NCBI GenBank assembly: GCA_964530825.1
Contig: CAZHCA010000014.1
Coordinates: 1-64,000 of the forward strand
Reading direction: 5' to 3'
Source: CAZHCA01 sp964530825
GTDB taxonomy: Bacteria > Bacteroidota > Bacteroidia > Chitinophagales > Saprospiraceae
Length of the DNA stretch: 64,000 nt
Shown here: positions 45,687-54,414 of the stretch, in pieces
Numbering within the stretch: the stretch's first letter is position 1
Layout of the letters: the number at the start of each line of letters is the position of its first letter
Translations under genes and position numbers: made by a program
The notes under the pieces: model-generated
Told to the model about the DNA's origin: nothing
What the model saw: only the letters and a program-made list of their open reading frames with translations
Databases searched by the model: none

Positions 45687-45694
45687 TATATTTG
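45687..45694 (+). promoter_or_regulatory. candidate purL -7 box
   Basis: TATATTTG, a perfect TAnnTTTG, 18 nt before ATG 45713. Transcription would start about 7 nt downstream, giving a very short leader. Confidence 0.5.
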
Positions 45695-45712
45695 CAGTTC
45701 AAATCGTTTTGC

Positions 45713-47947
45713 ATGCAAAAATCAGCTATGGAGGTCACCCTCCAGACGGCCTTAAACTTGGGCCTTAACGAAGAAGAATACCACAAGATCCAAGAGGTGT
45801 TGGGCCGGACACCCAACTTTGCCGAGCTCAGCATTTATTCGGTAATGTGGTCCGAACACTGTTCTTATAAAAATTCTATTCACTGGCTTAAAACTTTGCC
45901 TCGCGAGGGCGGCCGTCTACTGGTCGGAGCCGGAGAAGAAAACGCCGGTCTGGTCGACATCGGCAATAACATGGCTTGCGCCTTTAAGATCGAGTCACAC
46001 AATCACCCCTCGGCCATCGAGCCTTATCAAGGGGCGGCAACCGGAGTCGGCGGTATCCATCGCGACATTTTTACCATGGGTGCCCGGCCCATAGCGGCGC
46101 TCAACTCTCTCCGTTTTGGCAATATAACATCGAACCACACCAAGCACTTGGTGCGAGGCGTCGTGAGCGGTATCGGCGATTACGGCAACTGCTTCGGCGT
46201 ACCGACGGTCGGAGGGGAAACCTATTTTCAGGATTGCTACAACCAAAATATTTTGGTCAACGCCATGTCGGTGGGCATCGTTCGAATCGGCGAAACCGTC
46301 TCGGCAGCTGCCGAAGGCCCAGGCAACCCGGTGTTTATCGTAGGATCAGCGACCGGCAAGGACGGCATTCACGGCGCTACCTTCGCTTCAGCCGACTTGA
46401 CCGAGGACTCAGCCCAAGATCTACCCGCCGTTCAGGTAGGCGATCCCTTTCAGGAAAAATTGTTGCTGGAGGCCACCCTGGAAGCCATTCAAACCGGCGC
46501 CGTTGTAGGCATGCAAGATATGGGTGCTGCCGGTATTTCCTGTTCTTCCTCGGAGATGAGCGCCAAAGCGGGTACTGGTATGCGGCTCAACCTCGATAAG
46601 GTACCTACGCGCCAGCCTGACATGGAGGCCTTTGAGATTCTGATCTCCGAGAGTCAGGAGCGCATGCTGATCGTAGGCAAAAAAGGCCAAGAGGAAAAGC
46701 TGCTCAAAGTATTCCGGAAGTGGGATCTGGTGTGCGAACAAATCGGCGAAGTGACAAATACCGGAATACTGGAGGTGTACCACCATGGGGAGCAAGTAGC
46801 CCATATCCCGGCCGATTCGTTGGTGCTGGGTGGCGGAGCTCCCGTCTACAAACGCGACACCAAAAAGCCAAGCTATTTCAAAGAGCTCAACCGGTTCAAA
46901 ACCAAATCGGTAACGCAGCCTGCCGATTTAAAGGCGGTAGCTGAAAAATTAGTCGCCTCGCCGAATATCGCTTCCAAAAAATGGATTTACCAGCAGTATG
47001 ATTCCATGGTACGCACCAATACCATGACCACCAACGCACCGTCTGATGCCGCCATCGTGCGCGTCAAAGGAACGCGTAAAGCCCTCGCCCTGACAACCGA
47101 CTGCAATTCCGCGTATGTCTACGCCGATCCGTATACCGGTACGATGATCGCCGTAGCCGAGGCAGCACGTAATATCGTTTGTTCCGGTGGGGAGCCAGTG
47201 GCCATCACCAACTGCCTTAACTTTGGCAATCCGTATAATCCGGAGGTATACTACCAATTCGTACAGGCTATCAAAGGAATGGGCGAAGCATGCCGAAAAT
47301 TCGATACCCCAGTTACCGGCGGCAACGTTAGCTTTTACAACCAGTCGGTTTTTAAAGACCGGACGGAACCTATTTATCCTACACCTACCATCGGCATGTT
47401 GGGTATTATCGACGATATCGATCAGGTAGTCACTCTCGACTTCAAAGCCAGTGGTCACCAGATTTACATGCTCGGGACCCCACAAGACGACCTGGGCTCC
47501 TCCGAATATTTGCGCTTAATCCATAACATAAAGGAATCTTCCTGCCCAGCTTTCGATTTAGACGAAGAGTACCACATACAATTTCACCTGCGCAAGCTGA
47601 TGCAGAAAAAAATGATCGAGTCGGCACACGACATTTCGGATGGCGGACTTTTTGTTGCTTTACTAGAGAGCACCTTTCCCCTTGGATTAGGATTTTCCAT
47701 CGAAACGGATACCAATTTCCGCAAGGATGCGTATTTATTTGGAGAAAGTCAGGGGCGCATCGTGGTAACGATTCGCGAGGAGCAGGAAGACGAGTTCGTC
47801 AACTATCTTAATGCCCAGAACGTTCCGTTCTCAAAACTTGGAGAGGTACGCAAAGGGGATCTGATGGTCAATGGCGATCCCTACGGATCTGTTGACGACT
47901 GGCTGCAGATTTATCAGCAAGCACTTAGCAACCAATTAGCAAAATAA
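45713..47947 (+). CDS. purL: phosphoribosylformylglycinamidine synthase subunit PurL
   Basis: 744 residues from ATG 45713; ATG 45728 (MEVTLQTALNLGL) is equally good. This is the short PurL form, which works with separate PurS and PurQ to turn FGAR into FGAM in purine synthesis. ATP-binding and AIRS-like features: SVMWSEHCSYKNS, FKIESHNHPSAIEPYQGAATGVGG, GGETYFQDCYN, MQDMGAAGISCSSSEM, and in the second half NCLNFGNP, PVTGGNVSFYN and SAHDISDGGL. Upstream codons to 45596 are not family-like. purM is in the window in the opposite direction; purS and purQ are not. Confidence 0.96.
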   Translation: MQKSAMEVTLQTALNLGLNEEEYHKIQEVLGRTPNFAELSIYSVMWSEHCSYKNSIHWLKTLPREGGRLLVGAGEENAGLVDIGNNMACAFKIESHNHPSAIEPYQGAATGVGGIHRDIFTMGARPIAALNSLRFGNITSNHTKHLVRGVVSGIGDYGNCFGVPTVGGETYFQDCYNQNILVNAMSVGIVRIGETVSAAAEGPGNPVFIVGSATGKDGIHGATFASADLTEDSAQDLPAVQVGDPFQEKLLLEATLEAIQTGAVVGMQDMGAAGISCSSSEMSAKAGTGMRLNLDKVPTRQPDMEAFEILISESQERMLIVGKKGQEEKLLKVFRKWDLVCEQIGEVTNTGILEVYHHGEQVAHIPADSLVLGGGAPVYKRDTKKPSYFKELNRFKTKSVTQPADLKAVAEKLVASPNIASKKWIYQQYDSMVRTNTMTTNAPSDAAIVRVKGTRKALALTTDCNSAYVYADPYTGTMIAVAEAARNIVCSGGEPVAITNCLNFGNPYNPEVYYQFVQAIKGMGEACRKFDTPVTGGNVSFYNQSVFKDRTEPIYPTPTIGMLGIIDDIDQVVTLDFKASGHQIYMLGTPQDDLGSSEYLRLIHNIKESSCPAFDLDEEYHIQFHLRKLMQKKMIESAHDISDGGLFVALLESTFPLGLGFSIETDTNFRKDAYLFGESQGRIVVTIREEQEDEFVNYLNAQNVPFSKLGEVRKGDLMVNGDPYGSVDDWLQIYQQALSNQLAK

Positions 47948-47955
47948 AATCCGCA

Positions 47956-49083
47956 ATGAACATGAAAAGCACCGGCAAGCGCTGGCTATTATTCCTGGGG
48001 GTTGCCTTTTCCCTAATGAATTGCCAGCAACCCGTGAAAGGCACGCAAATTAAAGGTGAGGTCAGTGACGCTGCTAATTTGCAGGTTTTTCTCGATCGAA
48101 TCGTTTTCAACCAGCCTACCGAGGCCTTAGAAAAAATCACGGCCGATGCCCGGGGTAACTTTCAATTTGATTTTCCCGAGGGTATAACCCCAGGTATTTA
48201 TAACATCCGGATCGGAGCCAAACGCCTAAACGTAGTCTTTGACGGCACCGAAAAAGTCGTAACCATCAAAGGCGACCTGAGCAGTTTCCAGGACTACACA
48301 ACCACTATTGAAGGTTCGGCTGTTGCTGCCACTACCGTACAAACCACAGCAAAGATGCTTCGACGCGAGATTGCAGTCGGTGATCTGCAAACTTTTATCG
48401 ATACCACTGCCTCTCCGATGGCTGCAGCCCTCATTGCCTACAAAGGGCTTGGCCCGAACGGTCGCTTACTCGAGGTTCATCAAAACGCTTACGACCGTTT
48501 GGCCGAAGCTATGCCCGACGATGCGCTGACCAAAGAGTACAACCGTTTTATTCAGGCCATTGAGCGCCAGTACAAAGCCCAAATGGCTAGTGAGCGCATC
48601 AAAGTCGGGGAACCGGCTCCAGACATTCAACTAGAGGACCCTAGCGGAAAAGAATACGCCCTTAGCGATTTGAAAGGCAAGGTTGTACTGGTCGACTTCT
48701 GGGCCAGTTGGTGCCGCCCCTGCCGCGCCGAAAACCCCAACGTGGTGAAAGTTTACAATAAATACAAAGACCAAGGCTTTACCATCTTCAGCGTTTCACT
48801 TGACGGAATTGATTCACGGATGCGCCAACGCCTAGGTAACGAAAGCGCTATCGAAGAGAAATTGGAACGCGAGCGCGAAAAATGGGTCAACGCAATTCAG
48901 GCCGACGGCCTTTCCTGGGATTATCACGTCAGCGACCTACGCAAATGGGAAAGCGAAGCTGCCCAAACGTATGGGGTACGCGGCATCCCTCGTACTTTCC
49001 TGGTCGATCGCGAAGGAAAGATTGCTGAAATTGGTCTACGCGGAGCAGCCAATATCGAAAAAGCACTCCAGGAATACCTTTAA
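47956..49083 (+). CDS. TlpA-like thioredoxin-fold lipoprotein
   Basis: 375 residues. A signal peptide with LMNC lipobox near residue 23, then a DUF4369-type beta-rich domain (about 28-125: TQIKGEVSDAANLQVFLDR, GNFQFDFPEG), a helical linker, and a thioredoxin-fold domain (about 215-375) with the redox motif FWASWCRPCRAENP and the cis-Pro VRGIPRTFLVD. It would reduce or exchange disulfides in the periplasm, as TlpA/ResA proteins do. A charged helical insert (ESAIEEKLEREREKW) interrupts the fold after the third strand. It begins 9 bp after purL. Confidence 0.91.
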   Translation: MNMKSTGKRWLLFLGVAFSLMNCQQPVKGTQIKGEVSDAANLQVFLDRIVFNQPTEALEKITADARGNFQFDFPEGITPGIYNIRIGAKRLNVVFDGTEKVVTIKGDLSSFQDYTTTIEGSAVAATTVQTTAKMLRREIAVGDLQTFIDTTASPMAAALIAYKGLGPNGRLLEVHQNAYDRLAEAMPDDALTKEYNRFIQAIERQYKAQMASERIKVGEPAPDIQLEDPSGKEYALSDLKGKVVLVDFWASWCRPCRAENPNVVKVYNKYKDQGFTIFSVSLDGIDSRMRQRLGNESAIEEKLEREREKWVNAIQADGLSWDYHVSDLRKWESEAAQTYGVRGIPRTFLVDREGKIAEIGLRGAANIEKALQEYL

Positions 49084-49859
49084 GAAGGATCTTGGTTAGT
49101 CGTGTGGCGGCCGTACCGCCACGCGGCTACAAATATCCCGGTAGCCACTGCAACATTGAGCGACTCGGCGCCGGCGTTTGACGAAGCCGGAATAGTGAGC
49201 TCACCATGGAGCATAGTTAAATAATCCGGGCGGATACCAATTGATTCATTTCCTATGACCAATAGGGCACCCGCAGGCAAATCAGCCTGAAAAACAGATG
49301 TTCCCTTGAGGGTTGTTCCTAAAATGACCGCTTCCGGATATCCCTGCTGAAAGGACGACAGATCCACCTCGGCGGTTTTCACCCGCAGAAAAGCTCCCAT
49401 GGAGGCCTGGATAACCTTAGGTTGAAAAACATCAGCGCAGTCATTGCTACACCATACTTCCGGCATGCCAAACCAATCGGCGATGCGCAGTATTGTCCCC
49501 ATATTACCGGGGTCGCGAATGGCATCCAGATAAAGAATCAGCTCGCGGAAAGGTAGTTGCCAATCGGGCCGAAGGTTGGGCATTTCGACCACCGCCAGCA
49601 CCTGATTGGGAGTTGTAAGGCTACTGATTTGTTTGAGTTCTTCGGGATCGCATATAATGGTTTCGATGCCTTTTTGCAAAGATAGATGAAGATGGGGCCA
49701 ACCGGGTAAAGCAACCAGCATAATCACGGATAGGGTATCTTGACGCAGTAACTCCCGCACCATTTTATCGCCTTCGACCACGAAATTGCCATACTTTTGA
49801 CGGTACTTCTTACGTTGCAGCGATACGAGAAATTTGACTTTATTTTTTGATAGCCTCAT
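49080..49859 (-). CDS. SpoU/TrmH-family RNA methyltransferase
   Basis: 259 residues from ATG 49859, which removes a non-homologous leader (the frame opens at 49895). The N-terminal substrate-binding region begins SKNKVKFLVSLQRKKYRQKYG with FVVEGDKMVREL. The SPOUT knot motifs are DAIRDPGNMGTILRIADWFG, LLVIGNESIGI and IPASSNAGAESLNVAVATGI. It methylates a ribose 2'-OH in rRNA or tRNA using S-adenosylmethionine; the target base is unknown. It overlaps the TlpA-like gene by 4 bp at the 3' end and is divergent from tamL by about 14 bp. Confidence 0.93.
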   Translation of the reverse strand: MRLSKNKVKFLVSLQRKKYRQKYGNFVVEGDKMVRELLRQDTLSVIMLVALPGWPHLHLSLQKGIETIICDPEELKQISSLTTPNQVLAVVEMPNLRPDWQLPFRELILYLDAIRDPGNMGTILRIADWFGMPEVWCSNDCADVFQPKVIQASMGAFLRVKTAEVDLSSFQQGYPEAVILGTTLKGTSVFQADLPAGALLVIGNESIGIRPDYLTMLHGELTIPASSNAGAESLNVAVATGIFVAAWRYGRHTTNQDPS

Positions 49860-49873
49860 TGGATCCAGCAGGT

Positions 49874-52348
49874 ATGCTTTTACGTTCCACACCAACGATT
49901 TTACTTTCCCTTCTGCTGTGGCTGGGGTTCTCGGCCTGTAATACCACCAAGTTCCTGGAACCCGATGAATATCTGCTGAAACAAAACCGCATTAAATTCC
50001 ACACCGAAGAAAAGATCGAAAATCCGCGATCGTTAAAATACGAACTTTCACAACTCTACCAACAGCGCAAGAACAGCAGCTTCCTATTCCTCCCGCGCGA
50101 GTGGTTTTATTTTATTTCGGAGGAGAAAAGAGATAGCTCCCGTTTTAATGCCTGGATAAACCGGACACTGGGTGAGCCGCCTACTATTTTTAGCGATAGC
50201 CTAGCTCAGGTAACTGCCGATGATATGGGGCGCTATCTTTCCTACAAGGGGTACTTTAATGCCGATGCTTTTTACGATGAAACCGTACGTAAAAAAAAGG
50301 TAAGTAATACTTACCACGTTTATCCAGGCAAAGCATTTGTCATTGACTCGGTGCATTTTTCATCCCTCGACCCCAAGGTCGAGTCCCTATTGCAAAATAC
50401 CCGGGAGGAAACCACACTCCAGCCCGGAAGCCGGCTGGATGGCCAGCTCTACAATCAGGAACGCGAGAGAATAACTAAACTACTCCGCAATAGCGGATAC
50501 GCCAATTTTCTTCCGAACGCGGTTGCCCCACTGGAGGTAGATACTACCGTGCGCCCCAAGCGGGCCGTCGTATATTTGGAAGTTTTGCCCCCTTATGAGG
50601 ATTCGATCCATCAACAATTCACCGTGGGGCGCATCGATGTTTATCCCGATTACAATGCTGGTGCTCCGGCAGCTGCCTATCGGGATAGCGTCGTAGGCGG
50701 CATTAAATTTCATTACCTGGCCGAAGATTTTTTCGTAAAACCCAATGCACTGGCTAACCTGATAGATCTGGAAGAGGGAAGAATATACCAGCAAAGCGAC
50801 TACGAAAGTACCAACCGCCGACTGGGCGGTCTTTCCATATATAAATTCGTCCGGATCAAGCAGCGTGTGGATAGCATGCAGCCTGATGTCTTGCATTTTC
50901 GCATCGAGCTGACTCCCAACGAACGGCTGGAGCTTGGTATGGACTTTGCTCTTAACTACACCAACCGAAGCGATGCTTCCGGGATTGGTAATCTGATCGG
51001 AATTTCTGCTAGCCCTTCCCTAACCAATCGCAATGCTTTTCGGGGTGGCGAGGTCATGGTAACCAACCTGTCGGCGGGGGTGGAAGTCAATCCGAATTTA
51101 TCGGATTCCATTCCCTTCTGGAATACCATTGACCTGCAACTCCAGACCAATCTGTATTTCCCTAAGTTCATCGACTACTTGGGCATTTGGGGCGGACTGG
51201 ATCGCTTGTTTGGAAGGGTTAGTAATAAGCCCGCCGAAGATCGTTTCTATCGTACCCTTGAGGATAAAAGCACCACACGCCTGACGGCCAGTTACAATTA
51301 TATCGACCTGCTTGACTTTTACCGCTATAATCTGCTCACGGCGAGCTACGGTTTCGATGCGCGACGCGGAAACGCTAAGCGTTATCGCATTAACCACCTG
51401 GCTATCGATTACCTTCGTCCGGTAACCGAGGCGGCCTTTGATACCATTTTGGCCTCTAACCCGTTCCTCAGGAGAAGTTTTGGTAACCAGCTTTTTGTGA
51501 GCCTGCTGTTTCGCGATTTCAACTACAGTTACAACAGTGGATTCGATCGTTACGGTAACTCTCATTACTTCGGCCTGGGGTTTGAAACGGCCGGGTTTGA
51601 AATGTGGGCTGGCAACCGAATTTACAATGCCTTTGCGCTCGAATCGGATACCCTGCGCATCGGGGACATTGATTTCTCTCAATATCTGAAACTGGAGGGC
51701 GACTACCGGTATTACAAGCAGTTTTCTCCCAAAAACACCTTGGCGACCAGAATCAACCTGGGTATAGTGCGCCCTTTCGGTTTTACCAGCGATGTACCGT
51801 ACGTCAAGCAGTTCTACGTAGGCGGGCCGAGTAGTATCCGGGCCTGGGCCCTGCGTGAGCTAGGTCCCGGGGGGTATGAAGATCCACTAATCGACTCTAT
51901 TTCGACGAGCATCAATAACCGGTTATTGTTTTATCAAACCGGTGATTTAAAACTGGAGCTTAACCTCGAATACCGCTTCAAGATTTTCTGGCGCCTCAAC
52001 GGCGCCCTGTTCCTGGATGCAGGCAATATCTGGACTGTGCGCGAAGATCCCGGCCGGCCGGGATCCCAGTTCCGGTTTACGGAAAGGCGACGCATTATCA
52101 AAGAAAACGATGGATCCACCAAGGAGCTCATCGAAGATCCGTTCTACCGGCAAATTGCTATTGGTGGCGGGTTTGGGTTTCGACTTGATTTTACCTATTT
52201 TCTACTGAGGATCGACCTAGGAAGTAAGCTGCGCTATCCTTTCCCTGTACGCGGATCAGAGCACATCGAAAAAAATTACTGGAACGACTTTGCGACCCGC
52301 GAACGCCGGCAGCTCAATTTCAACCTCGGCCTCGGTTTACCTTTTTAG
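49874..52348 (+). CDS. tamL: TamL-like outer membrane assembly lipoprotein (BamA/TamA family)
   Basis: 824 residues from ATG 49874, which gives a lipoprotein signal with the lipobox FSAC. The mature N-terminus (NTTKFLEPDEYLLKQNRIKF) is typical of TamL, the lipid-anchored TamA variant of Bacteroidota. POTRA-like repeats run to about residue 420 (VDSVHFSSLDPKV, YNQERERITKLLRNSGYANF), followed by an Omp85 barrel with the conserved RGF-like turn region (YVKQFYVGGPSSIRAWALRELGPG) and a terminal LNFNLGLGLPF ending in Phe. It helps insert or secrete outer membrane and surface proteins. tamB is not adjacent. The last 29 bp overlap convergent nth. Confidence 0.9.
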   Translation: MLLRSTPTILLSLLLWLGFSACNTTKFLEPDEYLLKQNRIKFHTEEKIENPRSLKYELSQLYQQRKNSSFLFLPREWFYFISEEKRDSSRFNAWINRTLGEPPTIFSDSLAQVTADDMGRYLSYKGYFNADAFYDETVRKKKVSNTYHVYPGKAFVIDSVHFSSLDPKVESLLQNTREETTLQPGSRLDGQLYNQERERITKLLRNSGYANFLPNAVAPLEVDTTVRPKRAVVYLEVLPPYEDSIHQQFTVGRIDVYPDYNAGAPAAAYRDSVVGGIKFHYLAEDFFVKPNALANLIDLEEGRIYQQSDYESTNRRLGGLSIYKFVRIKQRVDSMQPDVLHFRIELTPNERLELGMDFALNYTNRSDASGIGNLIGISASPSLTNRNAFRGGEVMVTNLSAGVEVNPNLSDSIPFWNTIDLQLQTNLYFPKFIDYLGIWGGLDRLFGRVSNKPAEDRFYRTLEDKSTTRLTASYNYIDLLDFYRYNLLTASYGFDARRGNAKRYRINHLAIDYLRPVTEAAFDTILASNPFLRRSFGNQLFVSLLFRDFNYSYNSGFDRYGNSHYFGLGFETAGFEMWAGNRIYNAFALESDTLRIGDIDFSQYLKLEGDYRYYKQFSPKNTLATRINLGIVRPFGFTSDVPYVKQFYVGGPSSIRAWALRELGPGGYEDPLIDSISTSINNRLLFYQTGDLKLELNLEYRFKIFWRLNGALFLDAGNIWTVREDPGRPGSQFRFTERRRIIKENDGSTKELIEDPFYRQIAIGGGFGFRLDFTYFLLRIDLGSKLRYPFPVRGSEHIEKNYWNDFATRERRQLNFNLGLGLPF

Positions 52349-53033
52349 CCTGCTGGCGATCGTAGTCATCAAACATCTTGCGCCGGCCGTAGTGCTGGCA
52401 AATAGGGCAGGTATAGGGATTGTGGCCCCGGGCCGGACAGTATTCCCGCCCGAAAAAGATGATCTGCAGATGCAATTTATTCCACCGATGTTCCGGAAAC
52501 ACTTTTTTAAGGTCTTGCTCTGTTTTCTCTACCGACTTTCCCGTACTCAGAGTCCAGCGATAGGCCAGTCGGTGGATGTGCGTATCGACCGGAAAGGCAG
52601 GCTCATCGAAAGCCTGGGCCATGACGACCGAAGCCGTTTTATGGCCCACTCCGGGCAGTGCTTCCAGCGCTTCCATCGAGGCCGGCACCTGCCCGTCGTG
52701 TTGATCCACCAGGATCCGTGAGAGGTTGTAGATCGCCTTCGATTTGCGGGGCGACAGGCCACAAGGCCGTATAATGGACTGAATTTCCGCTATCTCCAGC
52801 TTTAGCATGTCGTAGGGATTGTCCGCTTTCGCAAAGAGAAATGGCGTAGTCTGATTCACGCGCACATCGGTACACTGAGCCGACAACAATACTGCAATGA
52901 GCAACGTGTAGGCATCCCGGTGGTCAAGCGGAACAGAAGTTTCCGGATACAGATCGTCCAGCATACGCATAATCGCCGTGGCCTTTTCACGCCGGGTCAT
53001 GCGCAGTGGCCTAGGTGTAAGTGAATCGTCCAT
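52320..53033 (-). CDS. nth: endonuclease III
   Basis: 237 residues from ATG 53033; ATG 53000 would avoid a 23-bp overlap with purM. DNA glycosylase/AP lyase for oxidised pyrimidines. HhH motif with the catalytic Lys (LPGVGHKTASVVMAQAF) and the catalytic Asp (FPVDTHIHRLAYRW) are intact. The C-terminal iron-sulfur loop normally has four cysteines spaced C-x6-C-x2-C-x5-C; here only three occur (EYCPARGHNPYTCPICQHYG), so the 4Fe-4S cluster may be missing or altered. The family is still clear. Convergent with tamL. Confidence 0.93.
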   Translation of the reverse strand: MDDSLTPRPLRMTRREKATAIMRMLDDLYPETSVPLDHRDAYTLLIAVLLSAQCTDVRVNQTTPFLFAKADNPYDMLKLEIAEIQSIIRPCGLSPRKSKAIYNLSRILVDQHDGQVPASMEALEALPGVGHKTASVVMAQAFDEPAFPVDTHIHRLAYRWTLSTGKSVEKTEQDLKKVFPEHRWNKLHLQIIFFGREYCPARGHNPYTCPICQHYGRRKMFDDYDRQQAKKVNRGRG

Positions 53034-54186
53034 AAGGGCTATCGATAACAACTTCGTTTTGGGAATGTGCCTCGACCCTACCGATAACGGCAGCATCGAT
53101 ATGGAAAGAACGGGCCACATCAATGATCTTTTGGGCGTGGGTTTCGGGCAGGTAAAACTCCATACGATGGCCCATGTTGAACACCTGATACATTTCCCGC
53201 CACTCGGTACGGCTCTCCTGCTGAATGAGTTCGAACAATGGCGGAAGAGGCAAAAGCTGATCTTTGATGACGCGCTTGCCATCAATAAATTTAATCACCT
53301 TCGTTTGGCCGCCGCCCGTATTGTGGATAATGCCGTGCAGATGCGGACGCAGCTGCGCAATGATCTGCTGCATGACCGGCAGGTAGGTCCGGGTAGGAGA
53401 AAGCAGTAGTTTACCCACGGAAACTGCTCGGCCGTTAACCGTAAGGGTATCCGTCAGTCGTTTGCTGCCTACATAAACTACGCTTTCGTCGGTAGCCGGA
53501 TCGAAACTTTCGGGGTAACGCTCGGCATAGTGCTTCGCCAGCACATCGTGACGGGCGCTGGTCAGGCCATTGCTACCGATGCCTCCATTGTAGGCGTTTT
53601 CATAAGTTGCCTGACCGTCGGAAGCCAGACCTACAATGACATCGCCCGCCTGAATCTCGTTGACAATTACCTCCCGGCGGGGCATGCGGGCAAAAGCCGT
53701 ATAACCAACGTCGATCGTACGCACAATATCACCAACATCAGCAGTTTCACCACCAGCCAAGTGCACTTGTACGCCGTATTCCTGCATGCGATCCAAAAAA
53801 TCGGCCGTTGCCTGGATGAGGGCGGCAATTACCTCACCGGAAATCCGGTGTTTGTTACGCCCGATTGTAGAGGAGAGAATAATTTGATCCACACAGCCTA
53901 CACAAGCCATGTCATCGAGGTTCATCACGATGGCATCCTGTGCAATGCCGGACCAAACACTGAGGTCGCCCGTTTCACGCCAGTATAGATAAGCCAGACT
54001 GGTTTTGGTACCGGCTGTATCAGCGTGCATGATATTGCAAAAGGCCGGATCGCTTCCCGCAATGTCGGGAAGGATCTTACAAAATGCGTTGGGAAACAGC
54101 CCTTTATCCATCTTTTTGATGGCGGAATGCACCTCCGACTTAGTAGCCGATACCCCACGTTGGTCGTATTTTGAAGCTTCGGACAT
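53011..54186 (-). CDS. purM: phosphoribosylformylglycinamidine cyclo-ligase (AIR synthetase)
   Basis: 391 residues, a little longer than E. coli PurM but with the same ATP-grasp-like AIRS fold: DKGLFPNAFCKILPDI, HADTAGTKTSLAYLYW, QDAIVMNLDDMACVG, AGGETADVGDIVRTIDVG and IIHNTGGGQTKVIKF. It closes the imidazole ring of AIR in purine synthesis. The catalytic residues follow the branch common in Bacteroidota, in which the N-terminal glycine-rich loop differs from the E. coli enzyme. Start ATG 54186. purL in this window acts one step earlier. Confidence 0.9.
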   Translation of the reverse strand: MSEASKYDQRGVSATKSEVHSAIKKMDKGLFPNAFCKILPDIAGSDPAFCNIMHADTAGTKTSLAYLYWRETGDLSVWSGIAQDAIVMNLDDMACVGCVDQIILSSTIGRNKHRISGEVIAALIQATADFLDRMQEYGVQVHLAGGETADVGDIVRTIDVGYTAFARMPRREVIVNEIQAGDVIVGLASDGQATYENAYNGGIGSNGLTSARHDVLAKHYAERYPESFDPATDESVVYVGSKRLTDTLTVNGRAVSVGKLLLSPTRTYLPVMQQIIAQLRPHLHGIIHNTGGGQTKVIKFIDGKRVIKDQLLPLPPLFELIQQESRTEWREMYQVFNMGHRMEFYLPETHAQKIIDVARSFHIDAAVIGRVEAHSQNEVVIDSPYGRFTYT

Positions 54187-54342
54187 ATCATTATTTCATT
54201 TGCTGCTCTAAGGTACAATCTTTCCCAGAACCGCCCAGGAGAAGAACCATTTGGCCGAAACCGTGTTACGGTCCCAAATAAAAGGATTTTAACGGTGCTA
54301 AGGTTTTAACAGATTCTGTTAGGCTAAGCGCAAACTCCAAAT

Positions 54343-54350
54343 TATATTTG
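54343..54350 (+). promoter_or_regulatory. candidate -7 box of the M23 peptidase gene
   Basis: TATATTTG, a perfect TAnnTTTG, 65 nt before the GTG start. A small inverted repeat, AACAGATTCTGTT at 54308-54320, lies just upstream. Confidence 0.45.
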
Positions 54351-54414
54351 CGTTAGCTCCCAAAAACTGAATGCAGGCTATCTAATAACATTACGACAAA
54401 CCAAACGCCAAACA

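Noticed and set aside
51098..51682. 194-codon frame antisense to tamL
   Set aside because: Antisense shadow of a clear Omp85-type barrel with no signal or domain of its own.
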